From Planctomycetota bacterium (lineage in GTDB: Bacteria; Planctomycetota; UBA1135; GCA-002686595), in assembly GCA_029259655.1 (NCBI GenBank), contig JAJDET010000294.1, forward strand, positions 1 through 59,929: a DNA stretch of 59,929 nt, written 5' to 3'. This document shows, piece after piece, positions 20,112-27,823 of the stretch (the first letter of the stretch is position 1; the number at the start of each line of letters is the position of its first letter). The translations under genes and the position numbers were made by a program. Under the pieces are notes generated by a model that saw only the letters and a program-made list of their open reading frames with translations, made no database searches and was not told the origin of the DNA.

Positions 20112-22700
20112 TCAGCCGGTGCGCACGGCCCGGACGGCGTCGAAACGATTCATGCGCCAGATGGGATAGAGCCCGGCCAGGACCGTCAGGGAGACCGCTC
20201 CCGCGAGCGACCACGCGAGCCAGGGACCGGCCGTGCGATGCGGCAGCGGGAGGCTCGAGATCACCTGGAGCGCTTCCACGATGAGAGGAGTCAGGACGGA
20301 GCCTATCGCGAGCCCGAGCAGAGCTCCGATGACGCCGATCACGGTCGACTCGAGCAGGACCATGCCCGCCACCTGGCCGTGGGTCATGCCGAGCGCGCGC
20401 AAGACCCCCATCTCCTTCCAGCGCTCGAGCGCGGACAGGAGCTGTCCGTTCAGCACACCGAGACCCGCGAGGAGCGCGGTCAGGCCGAGGATCAGGTCGA
20501 ACAGGTGGAAGTCGCGCGTGATGTCCTCGACGTGCCACTCGAGCACCGCCGACCCGGGCCGGAAGTTCAGGTCGCCAGACTCTCCGAAGGCCGCGTACAC
20601 CGCCGTGATCGCGTCGTCGGGAGACACGCCGTCGGCGAGCTTGAGGGCGGCGGAGCTCATCGTGTCGGTGTCGAGGCAGAAGTAGCGCTGGACGTACTCG
20701 GCCCCGACGATCCCGTACATCCGCTCGTCCGGGTCGAAGAAGTACCCGTAGGCGTCGGAGATCCCGACGACCGGGAACGTCTGAACGCCGTGTCCGCCGG
20801 TGTTCAGGTGGATCGCGTCGCCCACCTCGTACCCGTACCGCTGCGCCACCCGCTTGGAGAGGATGACTCCCTGCCCCCCCGCCACGGACTGGAGGAGCGC
20901 GGGATCCTGCGCGCAGGGGCCGTACCCGGCGAGCTCCTCCGGCCGCAGCCCGAGGATCAGGAACGGGTTGTAGACGCGCGCGTCGCCGGCCTCGATGCCG
21001 AGCACGCCGGCATCCGGTCCGAGCGCCGCGTGCAGCTCGTCGTAGGTGACGTCGGGCAGGCCCCGCACCCAGAGCTTGCCCTCGACCGCGGCCCCGGCCC
21101 AGACCTCGACCTCGCCGCGCAGGCTGTTGGTCATGCCCTTCAGGCCCACGAACGCCGCGGTGACCAGCGCGATCGCCGCGACGGAGGCGGAGATCCGTGT
21201 CGGGCTGTGCTGGATCGACCGCGAGGCGAGCAGGCCGGCGAGCGGCCACCAGTCGCTGAACGGCCGTGTGATGCGCGCGCAGACGGCGGCGAGGATCGAC
21301 GGCACGAGCATCGGGACGCCGACGAGCAGCGCGAGCACCCCGATTCCACCCAGGATGACTCCCAGGAAGGTCTCGTCGACCTCCCCGATCACGGGTGCGA
21401 TCACGAGGTACAGGCCCGGCAGGATGACGGTGAGCAGAATCGCGGTGAAGAGCTGGAACCCGCGGTGCACACCGCTCGACGCCTGCCCGACGTCCTCGCC
21501 GCGAAGCGCGGCGGCGATGTTCGTGCGCTTGGCGCGCAACAGAGGATAGATCGACCCGATCAGCGCGATCCCGATTCCCACACCGGACAGCGGGCCGACG
21601 ATCTCCCAGGGGACCTCGAAGGTGAAGATGCGCTGGCCGACTCCGATGGTCGAGACGCCGTTGCGCAACAGCGTGCGCGCCATCAGGAGCCCCGCTCCCG
21701 CGCCGAGGAGGCCGCCGGTGATGGCGATGAAGCACGCCTCGCCGAAGAAGATGCGAGCGATCTGCCGCCGGGTCGCGCCGAGCGCGTTCATGAGCCCGAC
21801 CTCACGCACACGCTCGACGAGTGACATCGAGAGCGTGTGGAAGATCACGTACAGGCCCAGGACCAGTGCGAACAGCCCGGCCAGACGCACGCCGTTCCGG
21901 AACGCGCGCTCGTCGGCGGTCTGCCCCACCACGGCGCCCTCGGAGACGCTGAACGAGAACCGCTCGCCGAGGTTCGTCTGCAGGCGCTCGACGTCGACGG
22001 TCGGGTCCTTCTTGACCCAGAAGCTCTCGCGGATGAGCGTGTCGCCGTAGAGCTCGCGCCCGTTCTCGTAGTCGACGACCACGACGTTCCCGCCGGAGCG
22101 CCGCCCCAGTAGCTCGGGCTCGAGGACACCGGCCACGCGGTGCGGGAAGTCGATCGGCTCGGGCGTCGGCTCGCCGAGCTCCTGGAGCTCGCCTTCGACG
22201 CAGACCTTCTTCGCCCGACGCAGGGGCTGCGCGATGTAGACGGTGTCCCCCACCGAGATCCCGTACTGCTCCGCGAGCTTGGAACCGACGAGGCACTCGG
22301 GGCGGACGGCGGCGACGTCCAGGTGCTCGCCCTCGCGCAAGTAGTAGACGCCCAGCTCGGGAGCGGCCTCCGCCTCGATCGCGAAGAGGCGGACGGGCTT
22401 GCGCGTGCCGGCTCCCGCGCGGAACAGCCCGTCCTGCTGGAAATGAGCCGAGATGCGCTCGACGCCCGGCGTGTCCCCGAGCTCGCCTCGGACGTTCTCG
22501 AGCCCGCGCTTGGGGCGGACCTCCACGTCGGCCTGCCAGTTGCGATCGGCGATCTTCTTGCGCCCGACCATCGTGTTGTGATCGAGCGTGAACACGAGCA
22601 CGACGGTGGCGATCCCGACGGCGATCCCGAGAATCGAGAACGTCGTTCGCCCGGGGTGCTGGACGAGGTTCTTCCGCGCGAGTCCTGCTGCGAACCCCAT
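20112..22700 (-). CDS. ABC transporter permease, large FtsX/MacB type
   Basis: 862 residues from the ATG at 22700, which overlaps the ATPase stop as TGATG. The N-terminus 'RKNLVQHPGRTTFSILGIAVGIATVVLVF' is a typical first transmembrane helix of MacB-like permeases. A large periplasmic domain follows (~45-280). Then come three helices of a first FtsX domain (~290-420), a second N-terminal-like segment ('LASRSIQHSPTRISASVAAIALVTAAFVG'), another periplasmic domain, and a final FtsX domain ending in 'GLYPIWRMNRFDAVRAVRTG'. This duplicated layout is that of the large single-chain permeases that move lipids, lipoproteins or peptides at the inner membrane, not a small-molecule importer. The substrate is unknown. 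It is co-transcribed with its ATPase. Confidence 0.9.
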   Translation of the reverse strand: MGFAAGLARKNLVQHPGRTTFSILGIAVGIATVVLVFTLDHNTMVGRKKIADRNWQADVEVRPKRGLENVRGELGDTPGVERISAHFQQDGLFRAGAGTRKPVRLFAIEAEAAPELGVYYLREGEHLDVAAVRPECLVGSKLAEQYGISVGDTVYIAQPLRRAKKVCVEGELQELGEPTPEPIDFPHRVAGVLEPELLGRRSGGNVVVVDYENGRELYGDTLIRESFWVKKDPTVDVERLQTNLGERFSFSVSEGAVVGQTADERAFRNGVRLAGLFALVLGLYVIFHTLSMSLVERVREVGLMNALGATRRQIARIFFGEACFIAITGGLLGAGAGLLMARTLLRNGVSTIGVGQRIFTFEVPWEIVGPLSGVGIGIALIGSIYPLLRAKRTNIAAALRGEDVGQASSGVHRGFQLFTAILLTVILPGLYLVIAPVIGEVDETFLGVILGGIGVLALLVGVPMLVPSILAAVCARITRPFSDWWPLAGLLASRSIQHSPTRISASVAAIALVTAAFVGLKGMTNSLRGEVEVWAGAAVEGKLWVRGLPDVTYDELHAALGPDAGVLGIEAGDARVYNPFLILGLRPEELAGYGPCAQDPALLQSVAGGQGVILSKRVAQRYGYEVGDAIHLNTGGHGVQTFPVVGISDAYGYFFDPDERMYGIVGAEYVQRYFCLDTDTMSSAALKLADGVSPDDAITAVYAAFGESGDLNFRPGSAVLEWHVEDITRDFHLFDLILGLTALLAGLGVLNGQLLSALERWKEMGVLRALGMTHGQVAGMVLLESTVIGVIGALLGLAIGSVLTPLIVEALQVISSLPLPHRTAGPWLAWSLAGAVSLTVLAGLYPIWRMNRFDAVRAVRTG

Positions 22701-23446
22701 CAGATGTGGAGAGCCGCGAGCGACTCGTGCACGCGTTCGACGGGGATGTCGGGGCCGGTGAGCTCGTTCCCCGGATCGATCTCGCCGTCGACCAGGAACA
22801 GGACGCGGTCCGCGTAGGCCGCATCGCGGGGGTTGTGAGTGACGAGCAGTACGGTGTGTCCGTCCTCGTCCGCCACGCGCCGCAGAGTCTTCATCACCTC
22901 CGCGCCGTGCTTCTGCGAGAGGTTTCCGGTCGGTTCGTCGCACAGGAGGACCGGCTGTCCGCCCGCGAGAGCGCGGGCGATCGAGACGCGCTGCATCTCG
23001 CCGCCCGAGAGCTGATGCGGCATCGAGCCGGTGCATCGCTCGAGCCCGAAGCGGGAGAAGAGACCGTCGATCTCGGCCTTGTGCTTCGCGGGCTTCTTGC
23101 CCTGGATCGCGAGCGGCAGGCCGACGTTCTCGAACGCCGTGAGGTTGGGGAGCAGGTTGAAGAACTGGAAAACGTACCCCACCGCGTCCCTCCGGAGCAG
23201 CGTGCGGTCGTGCGCATTGAGGCGCGAGAGGTCTCGCCCCATCAGGGACACGGATCCGGTGGAGGGTTCGTCGAGACCGCTGATGAGGTGCAGGAGCGTC
23301 GTCTTGCCGGAACCGCTCGGCCCCATGACGCACGCGAACTCTCCCTCCCGGACGTCGAACGACACGCCCCGCAGGACCGGCGTCTCCGCGCCCGCAGCGC
23401 CGTAGAACTTGTAGACGTCGGAGACGGAGATCGGTGAGTCGGTCAT
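22700..23446 (-). CDS. ABC transporter ATP-binding protein, LolD/MacB type
   Basis: 248 residues from the ATG at 23446; longer in-frame starts add non-conserved sequence. Walker A is 'GPSGSGKTT' (~residues 44-52), the Q-loop is in 'VGYVFQFFNLLPNLTAFENV', the signature is 'QLSGGEMQRVSIARAL', Walker B is 'PVLLCDEPTGNL', and the H-switch is in 'VLLVTHNPRDAAYADRVLFL'. All motifs are intact. It powers the permease encoded immediately downstream, with which it overlaps by one base (TGATG). The LolD-like 'NLTAFENV' block agrees with a transporter for lipids, lipoproteins or drugs. Confidence 0.93.
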   Translation of the reverse strand: MTDSPISVSDVYKFYGAAGAETPVLRGVSFDVREGEFACVMGPSGSGKTTLLHLISGLDEPSTGSVSLMGRDLSRLNAHDRTLLRRDAVGYVFQFFNLLPNLTAFENVGLPLAIQGKKPAKHKAEIDGLFSRFGLERCTGSMPHQLSGGEMQRVSIARALAGGQPVLLCDEPTGNLSQKHGAEVMKTLRRVADEDGHTVLLVTHNPRDAAYADRVLFLVDGEIDPGNELTGPDIPVERVHESLAALHI

Positions 23447-23547
23447 GAGCTTCCCTTGCAACGTGCTGCCTCTGGAGGCGCGCACTACGGGAACGGAGGG
23501 CGCGAGTTGAGGAGGGCCGGACATTCTCACCGGGTTTCGGTCTCGCG

Positions 23548-24396
23548 TCACGCTTCGGAGTCGAGAGACTCCTCGGCCTTGACCCGCTCCCACGCCCGTA
23601 TCAACCCATCGAGATCGGTTTCCCGGAGGGACCCGCCGAGCGTCCTCTCCATGGTCCGGAAGCGACGCTCGAACCGCCGGACGGCCTCACGCGCGGCTCC
23701 CTCGGCGTCGGTCTCGACGTAGTTGCCGAACAAGGCAGCCGCGAGCAGGAGGTCGCCGAGCTCTCGCGCGACCGCAGTCTCGTCGCCGGCCTCGAAGGCG
23801 GCGCGGACCTCGCAGAGCTCCTCTTCGATCTTCTCGAGGGCGCCTTCGGCATCGGACCAGCGGAAGCCTGCGGCGATCGCCTTGGCGCCCAGTCGGTTGG
23901 CGCGCTGCAGCGCGGGCAGGGCGCTCGGCACTCCCGCGAGAGCGCTCGCGTCCGCATCCTTCTCGAGCCGCTCGCGCTCCTTGATTCGCTCCCAGTTTTC
24001 GACGACGTGCGCCGCCGAGTCGACGTTCGCGTCTCCGAAGACGTGCGGGTGGCGGCGGACGAGCTTCTGGGACACGACGCGAGCCGCGTCGCCCAGGTCG
24101 AAGCGTTCTTCCTGTTCCGCGATCTTCGCGATCAGCGTCACGACGAGCAGCAGGTCGCCGAGCTCCTCCGTCACCGCCGCGTCGTCACCGGTCTCGATCG
24201 CCTCGAGGGCTTCGAAGGCCTCCTCCACCAGGCTCGGCGCCATGCTCGCGACGGTCTGCTCGAGGTCCCACGGGCACCCGTCCGCCGCGCGCAGGCGGTC
24301 GACGACTGCGACCAGCTTGCGCACGCCGTCGGTACGCGCCTCTCCGCAAGACGGAGGCGCCTCCAGCGGCCGCGGCCCGTTCGCTTCGGCGCTCAC
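23548..24396 (-). CDS. mazG: Nucleoside triphosphate pyrophosphohydrolase MazG
   Basis: 282 residues from GTG 24396, which overlaps the queC stop as GTGA. MazG hydrolyses NTPs/dNTPs to NMP and pyrophosphate, clearing aberrant nucleotides or lowering (p)ppGpp. The first MazG domain has 'CPWDLEQTVASMAPSLVEEAFEALEAI' followed by 'EELGDLLLVVTLIAKI', the EExxE…EELGD metal-binding pattern. A second copy, 'EKIEEELCEVRAAF…RELGDLLLAAALFGNY', lies at ~190-235, so the double-domain architecture of full-length MazG (E. coli 263 residues) is conserved. The C-terminal 'RRFERRFRTMERTL' is also typical. Confidence 0.93.
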   Translation of the reverse strand: MSAEANGPRPLEAPPSCGEARTDGVRKLVAVVDRLRAADGCPWDLEQTVASMAPSLVEEAFEALEAIETGDDAAVTEELGDLLLVVTLIAKIAEQEERFDLGDAARVVSQKLVRRHPHVFGDANVDSAAHVVENWERIKERERLEKDADASALAGVPSALPALQRANRLGAKAIAAGFRWSDAEGALEKIEEELCEVRAAFEAGDETAVARELGDLLLAAALFGNYVETDAEGAAREAVRRFERRFRTMERTLGGSLRETDLDGLIRAWERVKAEESLDSEA

Positions 24397-25124
24397 GGGA
24401 TCCGGATCTCCGCCGCGACGTAGTGGATCGGGTCGGTGAGCCCGGCTTCGCGGAATCCACGCAGGCGCAGCGCGCACGCGTCGCAGCGGCCGCAGGCGAG
24501 GACGCGACCTTCGCGCTCCACCGGGTCGTAGCAGGTGTGCGTTAGCGAGAGGTCGACACCGAGCTCGCCGGCGCGGCGAACGATCTCGGCCTTGGTCCGC
24601 TCGAGCAGGGGTGCGTGAACGCGGAAGCGCTCGCCGCGTTCGGTCCCGGCCGCGGTGGCGACGGCGGCGAGCTCCTCGAAGGCCCGCAGGAACGCGGGGC
24701 GGCAGTCGGGATAGCCCGAGTAGTCGACCGCGTTGACGCCGATGAAGAGGTCGCGCGCGTTCAGGGTCTCGGCCCAGGCCAGGGCGACCGACAGGAACAC
24801 CGTGTTGCGCGCCGGAACGTAGGTCACCGGTACACCGGCACCGATCTCCTCGTGCGTGCGGTCCGTCGGGACCTCGATCGCGTCCGTCAACGCCGAGCCC
24901 CCGATCGCCGCGAGGTCGACCGCGACGACCTTGTGTTCGATCGCGCCGAGCGAGCTCGCCACGGCGCGCGCCGCTTCGAGCTCCTGGGCCTGCCGCTGTC
25001 CGTAGGCGATCGTGAGCGCGTGGGCGCGATGGCCGGCCGCGATCGCCTCGGCCAGGGCGACGGCGGAGTCCATGCCGCCGGAGACCAGGCAGACGGCGGC
25101 GGAGTCGATACGGGGGGCGCTCAC
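24393..25124 (-). CDS. queC: 7-cyano-7-deazaguanine synthase QueC
   Basis: 243 residues from GTG 25124. QueC makes preQ0 from 7-carboxy-7-deazaguanine with ATP and ammonia, in the queuosine or deazapurine pathway. The PP-loop ATP motif is 'SGGMDSAVAL' (~residues 15-24). 'YVPARNTVFLSVALAWAE' and 'GVNAVDYSGYPDCRPAF' are family hallmarks. The zinc site is C…CGRCDAC near 'CYDPVEREGRVLACGRCDAC'. No other queuosine genes are in the window. A strong hairpin (25126-25159) ends 2 nt before the GTG, leaving no room for a normal ribosome-binding site. An ATG at 25163 is an alternative start but would place the hairpin inside the coding region. Confidence 0.92.
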   Translation of the reverse strand: MSAPRIDSAAVCLVSGGMDSAVALAEAIAAGHRAHALTIAYGQRQAQELEAARAVASSLGAIEHKVVAVDLAAIGGSALTDAIEVPTDRTHEEIGAGVPVTYVPARNTVFLSVALAWAETLNARDLFIGVNAVDYSGYPDCRPAFLRAFEELAAVATAAGTERGERFRVHAPLLERTKAEIVRRAGELGVDLSLTHTCYDPVEREGRVLACGRCDACALRLRGFREAGLTDPIHYVAAEIRIP

Positions 25125-25125
25125 G

Positions 25126-25159
25126 GGGGGGCTCGGACGACAGCCTAACCGAGCCCCCC
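25126..25159 (-). terminator. Strong hairpin between the beta-helix gene and queC
   Basis: GGGGGGCTCGG (25126-25136) pairs perfectly with CCGAGCCCCCC (25149-25159), an 11-bp stem with a 12-nt loop. It lies 20 nt past the stop of the beta-helix gene and abuts the queC start. It could terminate the former or act as a structured 5' leader for the latter. No T run is present. Confidence 0.5.
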
Positions 25160-25179
25160 GCATGGGGTAACGCCCGCGC

Positions 25180-26412
25180 CTACGGGAACGGGGTCCGGAA
25201 GTTCGCCTGGGGCTTCGACGCCAGGATCGCCCAGCCGCTGTTCTGCACCGGACCGTAGGGGTTCCCGTACGGGATCTTGAAGTCCTGGAGGGTGTTGTCC
25301 GCGGCGCGGTTCTCCGTCACCAGGTTGTGCGTGCCCTCGATCACGATCCCGGACAGGTTCTCGTCGGCCACGTTGCCCTCGATCCAGTTGCGATCGCCCT
25401 GTGCCACGAGGCCGGCGCCCGCTTGACGCGCCACGAGGTTCCCGCGCGCGATGCCCCCGTTCTCCATTCGGATCCCATCCACGGCGCACTCGACGACCGT
25501 GCAGTCCTCGACTCGCGCGTAGTCACCTGCATCGATGCCGATGTCGGCTTCCCTGACCGTCGTCCGGGTCACGGTGGAGGCCTCGGAGACGCGGACGCCG
25601 GTCCCACAGCGATGCACGGTGCAGCGGTCGACCCTCCCGCTCCCGGAGAGCACGATCCCCTTGGAATTCGGGACGGGAAACGCTTCGGTGTGAATTCCGC
25701 GAACGGCGCAGCCCTCGACACTCCCGTAGGGCGCCATGAGGATCCCCGCATCGGTGGTTCCCGTGACGGTCGCGCCCCTCAGGAGCCCGCGCTCGTCCAT
25801 CCGGACCCCTTGGGTGCCGGCTTGGACCGTGACGTCCTCGCAGATCGAATCCGTTCCGAGCGCGATGCCCGTGACGTCGGCGGGTGCCTCGACGACGCAG
25901 TCACGGACGATCGAGCGGTCTCCGAGCTGGATCGCCGTGTCCGCGTTGTCCACGACGACGCAGCGCTCGACGAGCGAGCCGAACGAGGCCCAGATCCCGT
26001 TGTCCCCGCAATCGCGCACCTCGACGTCGGTCACGACCGCGTTCTCGCCGAGCTGGATCCCGAACCCGGGCCAATCGATGACCCGGCCGTTCAGGACCCT
26101 GACGCCGTGGGCGCCGGAGATGATCCCGGTCTTCGCGTCCGGCACGCCCTGCATCGTGAAGCCGCAGAGGTCGATCACGACGCCGGGAGAGTTGATCGTG
26201 AGCCCGTCCTCGTCGGCCAGGCCGGTCAGGTGGGTCGTGACGTAGTAGTAACCGGGGCTCGAGATCGAGGCGGGGATGAAGCTGATCGGTGTCCCCTTGC
26301 AGGGCTGCTCCGGGGGGTCGTGGAGAGGGAAGGGGCCGACGGCCAGGAGCAGGAGCGCGGCGAGCGCCGCGGGGCCGGCCGGTCCGCCGGACAGGGTCAC
26401 GATGTTCTTCAT
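25180..26412 (-). CDS. Secreted right-handed parallel beta-helix (NosD/pectate-lyase-like) repeat protein
   Basis: 410 residues from the ATG at 26412. The N-terminus is a signal-like hydrophobic stretch ('AALAALLLLAVGPFPLHD'). From about residue 60 to 390 the sequence is a run of ~22-24-residue coils such as 'NGRVIDWPGFGIQLGENAVV', 'RDCGDNGIWASFGSLVERCV' and 'ARQAGAGLVAQGDRNWIEGN', each with alternating hydrophobic, Gly and Asn positions. This is the PbH1 pattern of parallel beta-helix proteins. It opens with 'SISSPGYYYVTTHLTGLADEDGLTI', the entry seen in planctomycete beta-helix proteins. Catalytic residues for a lyase are not evident, so a polysaccharide-binding or structural surface role is as likely. 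It is divergent from mrp. Confidence 0.85.
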   Translation of the reverse strand: MKNIVTLSGGPAGPAALAALLLLAVGPFPLHDPPEQPCKGTPISFIPASISSPGYYYVTTHLTGLADEDGLTINSPGVVIDLCGFTMQGVPDAKTGIISGAHGVRVLNGRVIDWPGFGIQLGENAVVTDVEVRDCGDNGIWASFGSLVERCVVVDNADTAIQLGDRSIVRDCVVEAPADVTGIALGTDSICEDVTVQAGTQGVRMDERGLLRGATVTGTTDAGILMAPYGSVEGCAVRGIHTEAFPVPNSKGIVLSGSGRVDRCTVHRCGTGVRVSEASTVTRTTVREADIGIDAGDYARVEDCTVVECAVDGIRMENGGIARGNLVARQAGAGLVAQGDRNWIEGNVADENLSGIVIEGTHNLVTENRAADNTLQDFKIPYGNPYGPVQNSGWAILASKPQANFRTPFP

Positions 26413-26621
26413 GGGTGGAGATCCTCCGTGCCATGGACATCCGGAACGGGCACCGGGCGTCACGCGGAATCCGATCCTCCCGCGTCGGCCCCCCCACTTG
26501 TGCCCCCCCCTCCAGGTCCTAGAGTAGTGCGGCTCGAACGCGGCGAACGCCCGCGAGGCCCCCCCATCGGGGCCTTATTCGGGCCGTCCCGCCCCTCGCA
26601 ACAAGACCCGGAGCAACGTCC

Positions 26622-27773
26622 GTGAGCCAAGTCACGAAGGAGCAGGTGCTCGACGCCCTGCGACAGATCCAGGACCCCGACCTCCACCAGGACATCGTGA
26701 CGCTCGGGTTCGTGAAGGAACCGGCAATCGACGGGTCCGCGGTCGACGTGACGATCAACCTCACGACACCGGCCTGCCCGGTGAAGGACCAGATGAAGGC
26801 GCAGGCGGAGGAGCTCCTCGGAGCCCTGCCGGGCGTGTCCAAGGTGAAGGTCGAGATGACGGCCGAGGTCCGGGGTCAGACCGGTCCGCCGCGCAAGCTG
26901 GCGACCGGCGTGAAGCACTTCATCGCCGTGTCGAGCGGCAAGGGCGGCGTGGGCAAGAGCACGGTGACCGTCAACCTGGCCGCGGCGCTCGCCAAGTCGG
27001 GAGCGAGAGTCGGCGTGCTCGACTGCGACGTCTACGGACCGGACATCCCGATGATGATGGGGCTCACGGGCGAGCCCGAGGCCGTGGACAAGAAGCTCGT
27101 TCCCAAGGAACGACACGGCGTGAAGACCATGTCGATCGGCTACTTGATCGACGAGGACAAGCCGGTGATCTGGCGCGGCCCGATGGTCCACAAGCTCATC
27201 GAGCAGTTCCTCGGGGACGTCGACTGGGGCGAGCTCGATTACCTGCTCGTGGACATGCCCCCCGGAACGGGCGACGCCCAGCTCTCCCTGGCGCAGATCG
27301 TCCCGCTCTCGGGCGGGATCCTCGTCACGACCCCGCAGGCCGTCGCGACCTTCGACGTCGCCAAGGCCGTCCAGATGTTCAAGCAGGTCAACGTCGAGAT
27401 CCTCGGGATCGTCGAGAACATGGCCGGCTACGCAATCCGGGGAACGGTCGAGGGATGTCCGGCCGGCACGCCGGTTCGGCTGGACACCGGGGCCGGCGAG
27501 ACGAAGGTCGAGACGGGCGAGGGCGGCACTTTCGAGGCGATCGTCCACATCTTCGGAGCGGGCGGGGCCGAAAGGCTCGCGAACCGCTACGACTTCCCCG
27601 TGCTGGGGAGCATTCCGTTGAACCCCTGCGTCCGCGTCGGAGGCGATGGTGGAGAACCGATCGTGGTGTCCGATCCCGACCACCCGGTCTCGCGCGCCTT
27701 CCTCGACGTCGCGGGCAAGCTCGCGCAACGCGTGGCGATCGCCGAGCACCGTTCGCTCCCGATCCTCCAGTAA
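26622..27773 (+). CDS. mrp: Mrp/NBP35 (ApbC) family P-loop ATPase lacking the CxxC motif
   Basis: 383 residues from GTG 26622, with GGAG upstream. The N-terminal MIP18/DUF59 domain (~1-95) has 'ALRQIQDPDLHQDIVTLGFV' and 'TPACPVKDQM'. The deviant Walker A is 'SGKGGVGKSTVTVNLA' (~104-119), followed by 'GVLDCDVYGPDIPMMMG', 'DMPPGTGDAQLSLAQ' and 'ENMAGY'. Family members bind and transfer [4Fe-4S] clusters. The canonical CPxC that follows 'ENMSYF' is missing here. In its place is an insertion of about 30 residues ('…TVEGCPAGTPVRLDTG…') with a single Cys before 'HIFGAGGAERLA'. Cluster bridging by the usual CxxC is therefore unlikely, and the protein may act differently or carry the cluster by other ligands. 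Confidence 0.9.
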   Translation: MSQVTKEQVLDALRQIQDPDLHQDIVTLGFVKEPAIDGSAVDVTINLTTPACPVKDQMKAQAEELLGALPGVSKVKVEMTAEVRGQTGPPRKLATGVKHFIAVSSGKGGVGKSTVTVNLAAALAKSGARVGVLDCDVYGPDIPMMMGLTGEPEAVDKKLVPKERHGVKTMSIGYLIDEDKPVIWRGPMVHKLIEQFLGDVDWGELDYLLVDMPPGTGDAQLSLAQIVPLSGGILVTTPQAVATFDVAKAVQMFKQVNVEILGIVENMAGYAIRGTVEGCPAGTPVRLDTGAGETKVETGEGGTFEAIVHIFGAGGAERLANRYDFPVLGSIPLNPCVRVGGDGGEPIVVSDPDHPVSRAFLDVAGKLAQRVAIAEHRSLPILQ

Positions 27774-27811
27774 GAGGGCCCTCGAGCCGAAGGGATCGGG
27801 GGGTGGGGGCA

Positions 27812-27817
27812 TAGAAT
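27812..27817 (+). promoter_or_regulatory. -10 box (TAGAAT) of the tamB-like gene
   Basis: TAGAAT ends 6 nt before the ATG at 27824, so the transcript would begin at or next to the start codon (leaderless). No -35 hexamer is recognisable. Confidence 0.35.
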
Positions 27818-27823
27818 CCGGCC

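Noticed and set aside
25081..25180. preQ1 riboswitch ahead of queC
   Set aside because: The leader is a simple GC hairpin without the A-rich tail and small loop of preQ1 aptamers.
26519..26530. CTAGAG in the beta-helix/mrp intergenic region as a possible sixth element
   Set aside because: No terminal inverted repeat or similarity to either element family follows it.
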